In this document: piece after piece, positions 7,909-15,377 of the stretch
Position numbering within the stretch: position 1 is the first letter of the stretch
Layout of the letters: the number at the start of each line of letters is the position of its first letter
Assembly (NCBI RefSeq): GCF_000695685.1
Contig: NZ_JFFR01000014.1
Coordinates: 34,077-98,076, forward strand
Source of the DNA: Vibrio fortis
GTDB taxonomy: Bacteria; Pseudomonadota; Gammaproteobacteria; Enterobacterales; Vibrionaceae
DNA length: 64,000 bases
Direction of reading: 5' to 3'
Notes under the pieces: generated by a model
The model's input: only the letters and a program-made list of their open reading frames with translations
Databases searched by the model: none
What the model was told of the DNA's origin: nothing
Position numbers and translations under genes: made by a program

Positions 7909-9669
7909 ATGCGAAAGACAATTCTCAGCAGTGCTCTTTTACTCTCTACTCCATTTGTTGCGGTTGCCGACCAATACAATCTTTCTATTAAGTATGACCC
8001 AATTGTTACGGATAGAGGGATTGTTACTACAAAGCCCGCTGCTATGGTCGACCAATTGTGGGATGTAGACGTACAATCAATCACTCAGATAACCGATGGT
8101 GTCTATCGCATTGCTGGGTGGGGCATCGGTAACGTGATCGCAGTCGAGGCTCCTGAAGGCTGGATCATCGTTGATACGGGGGACGATTTAAAAGTAGCGC
8201 AAGAGCAACGCAAACAGTTGGAAAAAAAGCTGAATCAAGAGATTGATGTTAGTGCGGTCCTTTATACCCATTCGCATTATGTGTGGGGTACACAAGCGTG
8301 GAGTAATGATGACACAGCCATTTACGCACATGAGTGGATGGAGAAACACCTTTTTTCAGACAATGGTGTTAGCCCTCTAGCTGGAATCTTTTCTACTCGA
8401 GTCGCCATTCAATTTGGGTTGTTACACCCTGAAAGCGGGCCAGATGCGTTTCCTAATAAACTTGGTTTCACGCTAGACAAGCTAGAGGGCGAAAAAGGCT
8501 ACCAATCTCCGACCGTTACTTTTGAGCACAACCAAGTAGAAACGCACACAATTGCGGGGATGGAAGTGATTGTTTTACCTAGCCCTACAGATGTGACGGA
8601 CAGTGTCGCTTACTACTTTCCTGAAAAGAGCCTTATGGTGACCAATGCAATGAATGCAGGCTCAATTTTCAATCTCTATACTTTGCGCGGAGATAGGTAT
8701 CGTGACCCTATTCGACTTGTAGATGCGGCAGATCTGGTGCTTTCTTATGACTTTGACTATCACGTTGATATACATGGCGCTGCCAATGTAACGAAAGAAA
8801 CCGCTGAAGATGCTATTCATGAGTTTCGCGACTCGATGCAATTGATACATGACCAAACAATACGAGCGATAAAGCTTGGAAAGGATGCTCAAGGCGCTGC
8901 TGAATTTGTTTATATGCCAGAAAACCTACGATTGGATAAAGAAACCTATGGGCAAGTCGAAAGTCATGCTAAGCAGGTCTATAACGGTGTTATGGGCTGG
9001 AACGGTTGGGACGTGTACGACATCAACCCTTTGCCGACACAAACCTTTGCTCATCAATTTATTGGGAGTTTAGGTGGGGTTGAGTTGGCCAATAAAATGG
9101 TCAAGCAATCGAACCAGAAGCAAACCTTGGAAGGGTGGCAGTGGTCGCTATACTTAACCTCCCAAATACTTGAAATAGAGCCAAATAACGAAGAAGCCAA
9201 ACTGTCGCGCTCAGAAGCGGCTCGTGCACTTGGGCAGCGTACCAGTTCAGCCAATGCTCGTGGATTCTATATTTCTGAAGCATTACTTCATGAAGGGAAA
9301 CTTTCATTCGGTGAACATCAATTGGACAACTATCAATCTCTAACCCAACTACTTGGGACAATTACCAGTGAAAAGTTAGAGGCATCTCCGATAGAGAATA
9401 ATGTTGAATACATCCGTTACTTGGTGGACACACGCAAAGCGGAAGGATTGTCTTCTCAGTTTAACTTAAACATGAATGATAGTGATCACGCGTTCGGTAT
9501 CCAGCTTCGAAATGGCATAGTTCAAATTAGTTCACAATTAAATTCAGGGGTGACCGTGAATCTATCTCACTCTGAGTGGAGTGAAGTGTTGCTAGGCGAA
9601 ACAGAATTTAAGCAATTAGATGACTCTTTGGCAGATTTTGATAAGGCATTGACTGTAATAACTGACTAA
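7909..9669 (+). CDS. Alkylsulfatase-like metallo-beta-lactamase-fold protein, probably without normal metal site
   Basis: 586 residues with a signal peptide (MRKTILSSALLLSTPFVAVA, cut near A20). The order follows secreted linear alkylsulfatases (SdsA1/BDS1 type): lactamase domain (about 50-290), helical dimerisation domain and a C-terminal SCP2-like domain (about 460-586). The metal motif that reads HTHADH in active members is here HSHYVW (121-126), so Asp and the third His are gone. Aligned with the intact paralogue in this window (25722-27764), two metal-binding Glu correspond to T227 and A248. NLYTLRGDRYRD is retained. Sulfatase activity is therefore doubtful. Single gene with its own terminator. 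Confidence 0.75.
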   Translation: MRKTILSSALLLSTPFVAVADQYNLSIKYDPIVTDRGIVTTKPAAMVDQLWDVDVQSITQITDGVYRIAGWGIGNVIAVEAPEGWIIVDTGDDLKVAQEQRKQLEKKLNQEIDVSAVLYTHSHYVWGTQAWSNDDTAIYAHEWMEKHLFSDNGVSPLAGIFSTRVAIQFGLLHPESGPDAFPNKLGFTLDKLEGEKGYQSPTVTFEHNQVETHTIAGMEVIVLPSPTDVTDSVAYYFPEKSLMVTNAMNAGSIFNLYTLRGDRYRDPIRLVDAADLVLSYDFDYHVDIHGAANVTKETAEDAIHEFRDSMQLIHDQTIRAIKLGKDAQGAAEFVYMPENLRLDKETYGQVESHAKQVYNGVMGWNGWDVYDINPLPTQTFAHQFIGSLGGVELANKMVKQSNQKQTLEGWQWSLYLTSQILEIEPNNEEAKLSRSEAARALGQRTSSANARGFYISEALLHEGKLSFGEHQLDNYQSLTQLLGTITSEKLEASPIENNVEYIRYLVDTRKAEGLSSQFNLNMNDSDHAFGIQLRNGIVQISSQLNSGVTVNLSHSEWSEVLLGETEFKQLDDSLADFDKALTVITD

Positions 9670-9698
9670 ACAATGCGTTTGTACTTTAAAGCTCATTC

Positions 9699-9730
9699 CA
9701 TGGTGGCTGATATCTGAGCCACCATTTTTT
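9699..9730 (+). terminator. Terminator of the alkylsulfatase-like gene
   Basis: Stem TGGTGGCT/AGCCACCA with an 8-nt loop followed by six T, about 30 bp after the stop codon. Confidence 0.9.
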
Positions 9731-9839
9731 ATTCTACACTTTTCTATAGTACTGATTTTTATAAATTATCATTTCCCTTATGTAGTGATAACATGTGCGT
9801 ATCATTTTATATCTATCTTACAGTGAGGGTTATCAAAGG

Positions 9840-10373
9840 ATGAAGAATAAAAGCAGAAAAGAGGCTGAGAAACCACCGATGTCCTTTGATGCCAAAGCCA
9901 TGTTTGGATGCCAGTTAATTATGTTTCTGACTATGTTTATTAAACCATTCGAAACTGTGTTGCATTATGTGTATCTGGCGGCCTTTTTATTAGCGGCTTT
10001 CATGCTTGTGTCAATATTTCAAAAATTGAAGTCAGGTTGGTCTTGGCCGGGGTTATCTTTAAAGAATATCGTGTCTGCCGCTTTCAATATTGCTGCTACC
10101 TACGCTTTCTTTTCTTTCGTGGCGTATTCAATGTCTGATACAACACTCGCTGCAAGTTTGTCACTGGAAAATTGGGAAGCTCTACTTCACGAAACATCAC
10201 AAGTGATTCTTCAAACAGCGCTAAGTGACTCTAATACCGTAGTTTGGTTTTTGATCGGGGCGGCAATATTCTGGGGTAACTTAATGAGAGACTTTAACTT
10301 CTTGGTGATGACACAACACGAGTTTGAGCAACAATGTCAGCATAAGCGTTCAGACACGATAGTGTTTAAATAG
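9840..10373 (+). CDS. Hypothetical inner-membrane protein
   Basis: 177 residues from ATG 9840; GAGGG lies about 10 nt upstream, better than the in-frame GTG at 9795. A basic N-terminus (KNKSRKEAEK) precedes two close hydrophobic segments (MFGCQLIMFLTMFI, VYLAAFLLAAFMLVSIF), a third around residues 80-100 (FNIAATYAFFSFVAYSM) and a fourth near 140-155 (TVVWFLIGAAIFWG). Probably a four-helix membrane protein with a cytoplasmic tail. I do not recognise the family. No operon partner: the gene is followed by a convergent gene. Confidence 0.65.
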   Translation: MKNKSRKEAEKPPMSFDAKAMFGCQLIMFLTMFIKPFETVLHYVYLAAFLLAAFMLVSIFQKLKSGWSWPGLSLKNIVSAAFNIAATYAFFSFVAYSMSDTTLAASLSLENWEALLHETSQVILQTALSDSNTVVWFLIGAAIFWGNLMRDFNFLVMTQHEFEQQCQHKRSDTIVFK

Positions 10374-10440
10374 ACAAGATTTGGAGGCACTTATGTTCTG
10401 GCAGAAGGCTTTCTACTTTGTTGTGCGGTACTAAAGTCCT

Positions 10441-11238
10441 CTATTGCAAATCACTTAAAGCTTCCCCTAGAGGTTTGAAGTAGGCTTGCAATGCATTGTG
10501 AATCTTCAGGCGATGTTCTAAGTCAGGGTAGACCTTAATGTGTTTGGGGTTGGTTGTTCCAGACACTAAGTAGCTATTTTCAATTCCAGAGCACGACTCG
10601 ACAACTGACTCAAATGCTCTCGCCATCATTTCCGTTGGTAGAGAGAAATAATGGCTTCCCATCGCTTTATCGGCTAAAACACTTCGTGACACATAGTCGT
10701 GCCGATCTTGCTGATCATCTGTAAGTAGCGTCGCGTCAAATATCTTCAGTAATCTGTCATTTAACGGGTGTGGAAAGTGCTCAGCGTTTTTTAACCAACA
10801 GTCACTGGCGAAGATTGTTCGTCTTTGTGGCCCAGATCTGTCTCCAATATCAAACGCTTTCTCTGCAATGTAATGATCAAAGGCATGCCAAAACTCGTGG
10901 GCTAAAGCGCCAGCTCCGGCATTTTTCGCGAGCGCGAGTTCTCTCTGATTCGGTGCGTAATGGGCCTGAACGCCTTTTTGTCCGCCGCTGCCGAAAGCGA
11001 GATTTAAACTGCCTCGCAATCCAATGGCTTTTGGGGGGAGCGCCAATATATAAGCAAGGTCTGCAAATGAGTCGAAGATCAGATTAGCGGCCAAGTCTTT
11101 CTCTTCTTGGTTCACCCACTTACCAACACGAATGCTCCCAATGCCAAAGGTATCTCGTATGTCGATAAACGACACTTGCTCGCCATGACGATAGTCTGGG
11201 CCTTTACGAGTTTTGTATTTAAAGCTAGTTAAACGCAA
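10441..11238 (-). CDS. CLCA_X-like zincin-motif protein
   Basis: 265 residues, TTG start supported by AAGGTG 6 nt upstream. A zinc-metallopeptidase motif HEFWH (114-118) stands in GALAHEFWHAFDHY, preceded by GLRGSLNLAFGSGG. Similar small proteins are called CLCA_X family in Vibrio annotations, and the motif also resembles the LPD1 domain of large polyvalent phage proteins. No signal peptide, so a cytoplasmic peptidase or inactive relative. A glutamate that could be the third metal ligand is not obvious. Convergent with the preceding gene; 200 bp of unremarkable AT-rich DNA follow its 5' end. Confidence 0.6.
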   Translation of the reverse strand: MRLTSFKYKTRKGPDYRHGEQVSFIDIRDTFGIGSIRVGKWVNQEEKDLAANLIFDSFADLAYILALPPKAIGLRGSLNLAFGSGGQKGVQAHYAPNQRELALAKNAGAGALAHEFWHAFDHYIAEKAFDIGDRSGPQRRTIFASDCWLKNAEHFPHPLNDRLLKIFDATLLTDDQQDRHDYVSRSVLADKAMGSHYFSLPTEMMARAFESVVESCSGIENSYLVSGTTNPKHIKVYPDLEHRLKIHNALQAYFKPLGEALSDLQ

Positions 11239-11446
11239 GATTCACCTTGTGCGATGGGGAGTTATTGGGCTGATATTTAAAGCGCGTGTATTGTACATCA
11301 ATTCACGTTGATGTGGTCGGGTATAAATCTCGCTGAAAAACTGATGGTCACAACTTCATTTCGACTCTTGGAGTTTGGAAAAGAGAAATAAATGTGGGCT
11401 TATTCCTAGCAAGCTTTTGAACAGAAAAATACGTTATCGTAGGACT

Positions 11447-11944
11447 CTAACGTGCCAAGTTTGGGTTAGAAAAAGCATCTTGAAACTCTAAACGCTTGTT
11501 ATGATTTTCTTTGATACCGAGCAGGAACCTAATCAAATCATCTTCTGCAGTTTCTAGCTCTTTTATGCCTTCAGTTATCAAGCATGCCTCATCATCAAGC
11601 CATATTATGAAATTAGTAAAATCAACTGACAGATTTGATGAATGATAATGTATTGCTACAAGCTTATTGGTCACTTCAAAGAAATCGAGTAGACCTAATT
11701 CGTATCGTTTCAATAGTTTGATTGCAACTAACTCAAATGCTTCATTCTCCAAATTGGCATGCAGACTACCTAATACCTTGAGCTGCTTTTCTTTGGAGGT
11801 TGTTAAACAAAGATCAAATAGGATTTCTTCTGGCTCTTCGCTTGAAATGATCTGCGCATCAGCCCAATTTACTATTTGCTGAGCGTCAGTCATTGAACAC
11901 AAGAGTTCGAACTCAATTACTTTAAATAGTAACTGGCTTGACAT
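11447..11944 (-). CDS. Hypothetical helical protein in cassette-like block
   Basis: 165 residues, strongly helical, acidic, no signal peptide or membrane segment. Preceded by a good Shine-Dalgarno (GGAGG, 8 nt before ATG). I do not recognise the family; immunity or contact-type functions are common for such small acidic helical proteins but nothing here shows that. It is the most downstream of four same-strand genes separated by only about 30 bp each. The stop codon TAG lies in CGTTAG, continuing the pattern of stops inside TAAC/GTTA core motifs. Confidence 0.55.
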   Translation of the reverse strand: MSSQLLFKVIEFELLCSMTDAQQIVNWADAQIISSEEPEEILFDLCLTTSKEKQLKVLGSLHANLENEAFELVAIKLLKRYELGLLDFFEVTNKLVAIHYHSSNLSVDFTNFIIWLDDEACLITEGIKELETAEDDLIRFLLGIKENHNKRLEFQDAFSNPNLAR

Positions 11945-11970
11945 TGGAATTCCTCCAGAAACATGACACC

Positions 11971-11980
11971 GCGTTAAGCG
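11971..11980 (-). other. attC-like core overlapping the GNAT stop codon
   Basis: On the minus strand GCTTAAC fits the RYYYAAC simple-site consensus of integron attC elements, with the stop TAA inside it. No matching GTTRRRY partner follows before the next gene, so at best a remnant. Confidence 0.3.
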
Positions 11981-12486
11981 TTGTGAATTCGTCTTGAATG
12001 CTTTGTCAGCATTTGGTATCGAGCAACATCGAACCCCAACATTTCTTGTCTGTCTACAAACTCGAACCCGCTACGTTCATAAAACGCTCTTAAGCTCCCT
12101 CTGCCACCATGACAGTCGCAACGAACCCAAAGACATCCACGTTCTTCAGCCAATAAACGGATTGCGGTCAATGTTTGCGAGCCAAAGCCTTTAGAGTTGA
12201 ATGCATTGCCAATTGCAAACTTATGGAAAAACAGGGTTCCCTTTGTATCCGTGTCTGTCCAAAAATCATCGAAATCAAAACTAATAAATACACACCCTAT
12301 AGTGTGCTGATCAGATTTCAACAGGTATAAATTTTCAATAGCATAGTTGCTTTTTAATGCTTTCACTGACACTTGTTGGTGAGTCCACAAGGGTAGCCCT
12401 CTCTCATTGCAACGCTCTACCGTTTGAGCTAAGAAATTGGATGCAATATTCCAATGCTCATCTGTAGATGCTTTGACTAACTCCAT
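11974..12486 (-). CDS. GNAT-family N-acetyltransferase
   Basis: 170 residues. GNAT layout: N-terminal helix pair, strand IGCVFISFD (motif D/A), acetyl-CoA loop region FNSKGFGSQTLTAIRLLAEERG (about 94-115, matching Q/RxxGxG/A), then LRAFYERSGFEFVDRQ (about 134-149), the standard C-terminal motif B. Substrate unknown; it is probably a small-molecule or toxin acetyltransferase typical of mobile gene cassettes. AGGAGG lies 6 nt before the ATG. Middle gene of the four-gene minus-strand block. Confidence 0.85.
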   Translation of the reverse strand: MELVKASTDEHWNIASNFLAQTVERCNERGLPLWTHQQVSVKALKSNYAIENLYLLKSDQHTIGCVFISFDFDDFWTDTDTKGTLFFHKFAIGNAFNSKGFGSQTLTAIRLLAEERGCLWVRCDCHGGRGSLRAFYERSGFEFVDRQEMLGFDVARYQMLTKHSRRIHNA

Positions 12487-12502
12487 TAATCCTCCTGAGA
12501 TT

Positions 12503-12532
12503 GCTAACGCCTATTGAGTGCCTAGTTAAACG
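12503..12532 (-). other. Compact attC-like junction
   Basis: On the minus strand CGTTTAAC (holding the stop of the 190-residue frame) is followed after 13 nt by GGCGTTAGC. RYYYAAC is matched exactly and the second site resembles GTTRRRY with one mismatch. The stem region of a full attC is missing. Confidence 0.4.
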
Positions 12533-13037
12533 TTGGTTTGAAGTTCTCCGCCAAGTATGGAGGAAACCAACGACCTTCTGGATTTTGTGGCAGCTGATTT
12601 ATTTTTTGAAGATTTTGTACATGATGTTCCAAACAATTAGCCAACCCTTTTATTGCTGACTGTTCACAGCCTTTCATTCTGCATGGTTCATTCTTTGGTT
12701 CGAAGTTACTCTGTGACAAAATATCCTGTAAAGATGCCACGTAAACTAATAGCTCATCAGGTTGTACGTAGGGTTCTTGTCGCCAATCTGCATTTTTTAT
12801 TTCAGGTACTCGAAAAAGATACGGGTCGTTACCCCAATTCCAAGCTCGGCTACTTTGCCAATATTGACCACAACTTTTGCAACTCATTAGAACGTGCTCA
12901 CCATCTTCTGATTTGGTGAGAAGGTTTAGAACTTTCTTAAGCTTCTTAGATTCCTTGATACGCTTTGAGATAACCTTACGGAGCATTTCTAAATCTTCAA
13001 ACTCGGCACATTTACACTTTTCCACTGTGGTCTCCAT
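12522..13037 (-). CDS. Hypothetical Cys-rich protein in cassette-like block
   Basis: 171 residues from ATG 13037 (METTVEKCKCAEFE). A longer in-frame start at 13094 would read through the attC-like junction and is less likely. Three Cys clusters are visible: CKC (8-10), CKSCGQYW (about 54-61) and CRMKGCEQSAIKGLANCLEHH (about 120-140), which look like zinc-binding knuckles. No Shine-Dalgarno; the start lies 6 nt after GTTAAAC, as in many integron cassettes whose first gene begins right after the recombination site. I do not recognise the family. Confidence 0.55.
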   Translation of the reverse strand: METTVEKCKCAEFEDLEMLRKVISKRIKESKKLKKVLNLLTKSEDGEHVLMSCKSCGQYWQSSRAWNWGNDPYLFRVPEIKNADWRQEPYVQPDELLVYVASLQDILSQSNFEPKNEPCRMKGCEQSAIKGLANCLEHHVQNLQKINQLPQNPEGRWFPPYLAENFKPTFN

Positions 13038-13042
13038 TTTTA

Positions 13043-13061
13043 CGTTTAACGCCTCGTTATG
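13043..13061 (-). other. Compact attC-like junction
   Basis: Minus strand reads CATAACGAGGCGTTAAACG: a 5' attC-type ATAACG carrying the stop codon of the 94-residue gene, fused 5 nt later to GTTAAAC, an exact GTTRRRY site. The usual imperfect stem between them is absent. Confidence 0.45.
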
Positions 13062-13341
13062 TGTTGGGTAGCTGTACAGAGAATCTACTGTCATTTTCTA
13101 CTAATTCTAACGTCATTCTCTTCTCATGAAGCACGCTAAGAAAAACATCCCCAACCCTTTGCAAAGTACGTAGTGAGATGAACAACATGATAATTCCTAA
13201 TGTGCTACTTGCATTCGGATACTCTTTCTCTATATCTTGAAATTGACTATCCAATTCTTCTTGCTGACGCATACCATTATTAATAACAAGCATGCTCGTT
13301 TGTCTGCCTATCCGACTTTTAACAAATTTACCATAAGCCAC
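13057..13341 (-). CDS. Hypothetical small protein, first gene of cassette-like block
   Basis: 94 residues. Basic N-terminus (GKFVKSRIGRQ), an acidic heptad-like stretch (QQEELDSQFQDIEKE), then a hydrophobic segment (STLGIIMLFISLRTLQRVGDVFLSVL) that could be one membrane helix. The family is not recognised, and the Shine-Dalgarno is poor. Its stop TAA lies in ACATAACG, an attC-like core. It may be a cassette gene or a fragment of a longer protein. Confidence 0.45.
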   Translation of the reverse strand: MAYGKFVKSRIGRQTSMLVINNGMRQQEELDSQFQDIEKEYPNASSTLGIIMLFISLRTLQRVGDVFLSVLHEKRMTLELVENDSRFSVQLPNT

Positions 13342-13438
13342 TAAAAATTATAGAAAATATATTTAGATGCGCATGCTATCTTCACATACAAACGCTCCGC
13401 CTATAGTCGAACACGCTCGCTGAGTTTGTTTTGAACAT

Positions 13439-13475
13439 AAAAAAAGCAGAGCCAATAATGGGCTCTGCTTTTTTT
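13439..13475. terminator. Bidirectional terminator downstream of the sugar symporter
   Basis: GCAGAGCC/GGCTCTGC stem with a 6-nt loop, seven A on the left and seven T on the right. It ends the leftward symporter/alpha-galactosidase operon. Confidence 0.92.
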
Positions 13476-13491
13476 ATGGGTGGCAAATTAG

Positions 13492-15264
13492 TTACTGTGC
13501 GTTCTGAGCATTAAGCTGCGCTGATTGAGCTTTCTTCTTTCTAACGCGGGCAAAAAGGCCGCCAAGAATTACGATACCGCAAAGCGCGTAAGTCACCATG
13601 AATGACGTGTCACCTGCGACCAAACCTAGGTCAGAGAAGGTGATGTAAGCGCCAAGTACCATGTACAGAATCACTGCAGAGGCTTCAAAGCGGAACTCCC
13701 AAGGTTTAATGTCCATCGCTTCGTTGACTGGAAGCACGTAGTCCGTATCACGTGGACGAACTTTACCGATAGCAAACATGATGCCGCAACATAGCACGAA
13801 CAATACTGCCAGCTGGTGGAAGAAGTGCAGTTCAGCCAGTGGCTTAAGTGGGCCTAAGTAATCGTGCATCGAGGCTGGAGTAAACTGTACGATACCGTAA
13901 GCCGCAACAAATACTGCCAATGAAACTTTTGCCGCCATCGCTGGAACACGCTTAGTGATGTAACCCATAAACACGATTGTGAAGATTGGTACACTGAATA
14001 GGCCTGCCAAACGCTGTAGTAAATCGAATAGGCCATTCGGTGCGAACATGATGAACGGTGCAATACCTACAGATAGGATTGCAATGAACAGACCGAATGA
14101 ACGACCTTTGTTGACTAACTGTTCATCAGAAAGCTTGTTCTCTTTATCAAAGATGGGTTTGTAAACATTAAGTGTAAATAGTGTCGTTGAAGAGTTTAAT
14201 ACGCCGTTAAAGGTCGATAGGATTGCGCCGAACATTGCGGCTAAGAAGAAGCCAACAAGCGGTTTAGGCAGTACTTCGTTAACTAAACGCGTGTACATGG
14301 TATCCGCTTCGTAGCTTTGACCTGTCGCGTCTACTGTACCGAACATATGGTAAGCAATGATGCCAGGAATGATTAGGAACAGAGGTGTCACAACTTTGAT
14401 TGCGCCTGCAAGGATCACACCCTTCTGACCTTCTCTTAGGTTCTTAGCACCCAATGCACGTTGGATGATCGCTTGGTCAGTTCCCCAGTAGTAAAGGTTA
14501 ACGAGTAGTAGACCAGTGAACATGGTCGAGAACGGTACGTTAGGGTCATCTTCGGCACCAACGGCTTGAAGCTTGTCTGTAGCGTTGGTCGTAATCACGT
14601 CCACACCTTCCATGAAGCTGCCGTCACCTAGCACGATCAGACCAAAGATTGGGATCATCAAGCCACCAACAATCAAACCTACACCGTTTAACGTATCTGC
14701 AATTACCACCGCTTTTAGACCACCGTAGATCGCGTAGAAAAGACCTAGGAAACCGATGATTGATGCGATAAGTAGGATCGCTTGGAAACGACTGATTCCG
14801 AGCATGCTTTCGATGTCAAAAATACCGCCGATAACCATTGCACCTGCGTATAGCGTGTTTGGTAAAAGGTTGATAATGTAGCTCAATAGAAACAATACGG
14901 TTACGAACTGCTTTACAGACAAGTCATAGCGAGACTCTAAGAAATCAGGAATCGTTGTAATGCCTTGTTTGAGGTAACGAGGTACCAAAAAGAGTGCGAT
15001 AATGATCAGCGTGATACCTGAAGCAACTTCATACCCCATTACAGACATATTGCCTTTGAAGGATAGAGCACTCATCCCAACGAAACTGGTCGCGGAAAGG
15101 TTAGTTAGAATGAGTGAGCTTGCGATAAGGCCACCGGTTAGGCTTCGACCACCGAGGAAGAAACCATCTTTGGAGTCATTTTTCTGATTCTTAACACGTG
15201 ACCAGGTGTAAAACACCACCAAACCCGTGAAGAAAAAGAATGACAGTAGGATTGTCATTGGCAT
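13492..15264 (-). CDS. SSS-family Na+/sugar symporter (probably alpha-galactosides)
   Basis: 590 residues with about 14 membrane helices of the LeuT-fold sodium:solute symporter family, related to vSGLT and YidK. Visible family blocks: GGRSLTGGLIASSLILTNLSATSFVGMS (about 38-65), GLFYAIYGGLKAVVIADTLNG (about 174-194) and NLYYWGTDQAIIQRALGAKNLREGQKG (about 255-281). The last matches the vSGLT segment NLYYWGFNQYIIQRTLAAKS. It brings sugar in with Na+. The neighbouring alpha-galactosidase 113 bp upstream on the same strand makes melibiose or raffinose-type sugars the likely cargo; this is inference from context. Confidence 0.88.
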   Translation of the reverse strand: MPMTILLSFFFFTGLVVFYTWSRVKNQKNDSKDGFFLGGRSLTGGLIASSLILTNLSATSFVGMSALSFKGNMSVMGYEVASGITLIIIALFLVPRYLKQGITTIPDFLESRYDLSVKQFVTVLFLLSYIINLLPNTLYAGAMVIGGIFDIESMLGISRFQAILLIASIIGFLGLFYAIYGGLKAVVIADTLNGVGLIVGGLMIPIFGLIVLGDGSFMEGVDVITTNATDKLQAVGAEDDPNVPFSTMFTGLLLVNLYYWGTDQAIIQRALGAKNLREGQKGVILAGAIKVVTPLFLIIPGIIAYHMFGTVDATGQSYEADTMYTRLVNEVLPKPLVGFFLAAMFGAILSTFNGVLNSSTTLFTLNVYKPIFDKENKLSDEQLVNKGRSFGLFIAILSVGIAPFIMFAPNGLFDLLQRLAGLFSVPIFTIVFMGYITKRVPAMAAKVSLAVFVAAYGIVQFTPASMHDYLGPLKPLAELHFFHQLAVLFVLCCGIMFAIGKVRPRDTDYVLPVNEAMDIKPWEFRFEASAVILYMVLGAYITFSDLGLVAGDTSFMVTYALCGIVILGGLFARVRKKKAQSAQLNAQNAQ

Positions 15265-15377
15265 AGCTTTGTCCTTAAATTATTGGAATTTTGAATGTAG
15301 TTATCCTGTCAGGCAGAGGCGTCGTGATGATTTTCACAACCGCCTTTGCCCGATGTTTTGTTATGACTGACGACGAA

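Noticed and set aside
9101..9361. Minus-strand frames inside the alkylsulfatase-like gene
   Set aside because: Antisense to a full-length gene with signal peptide and terminator; no ribosome site.
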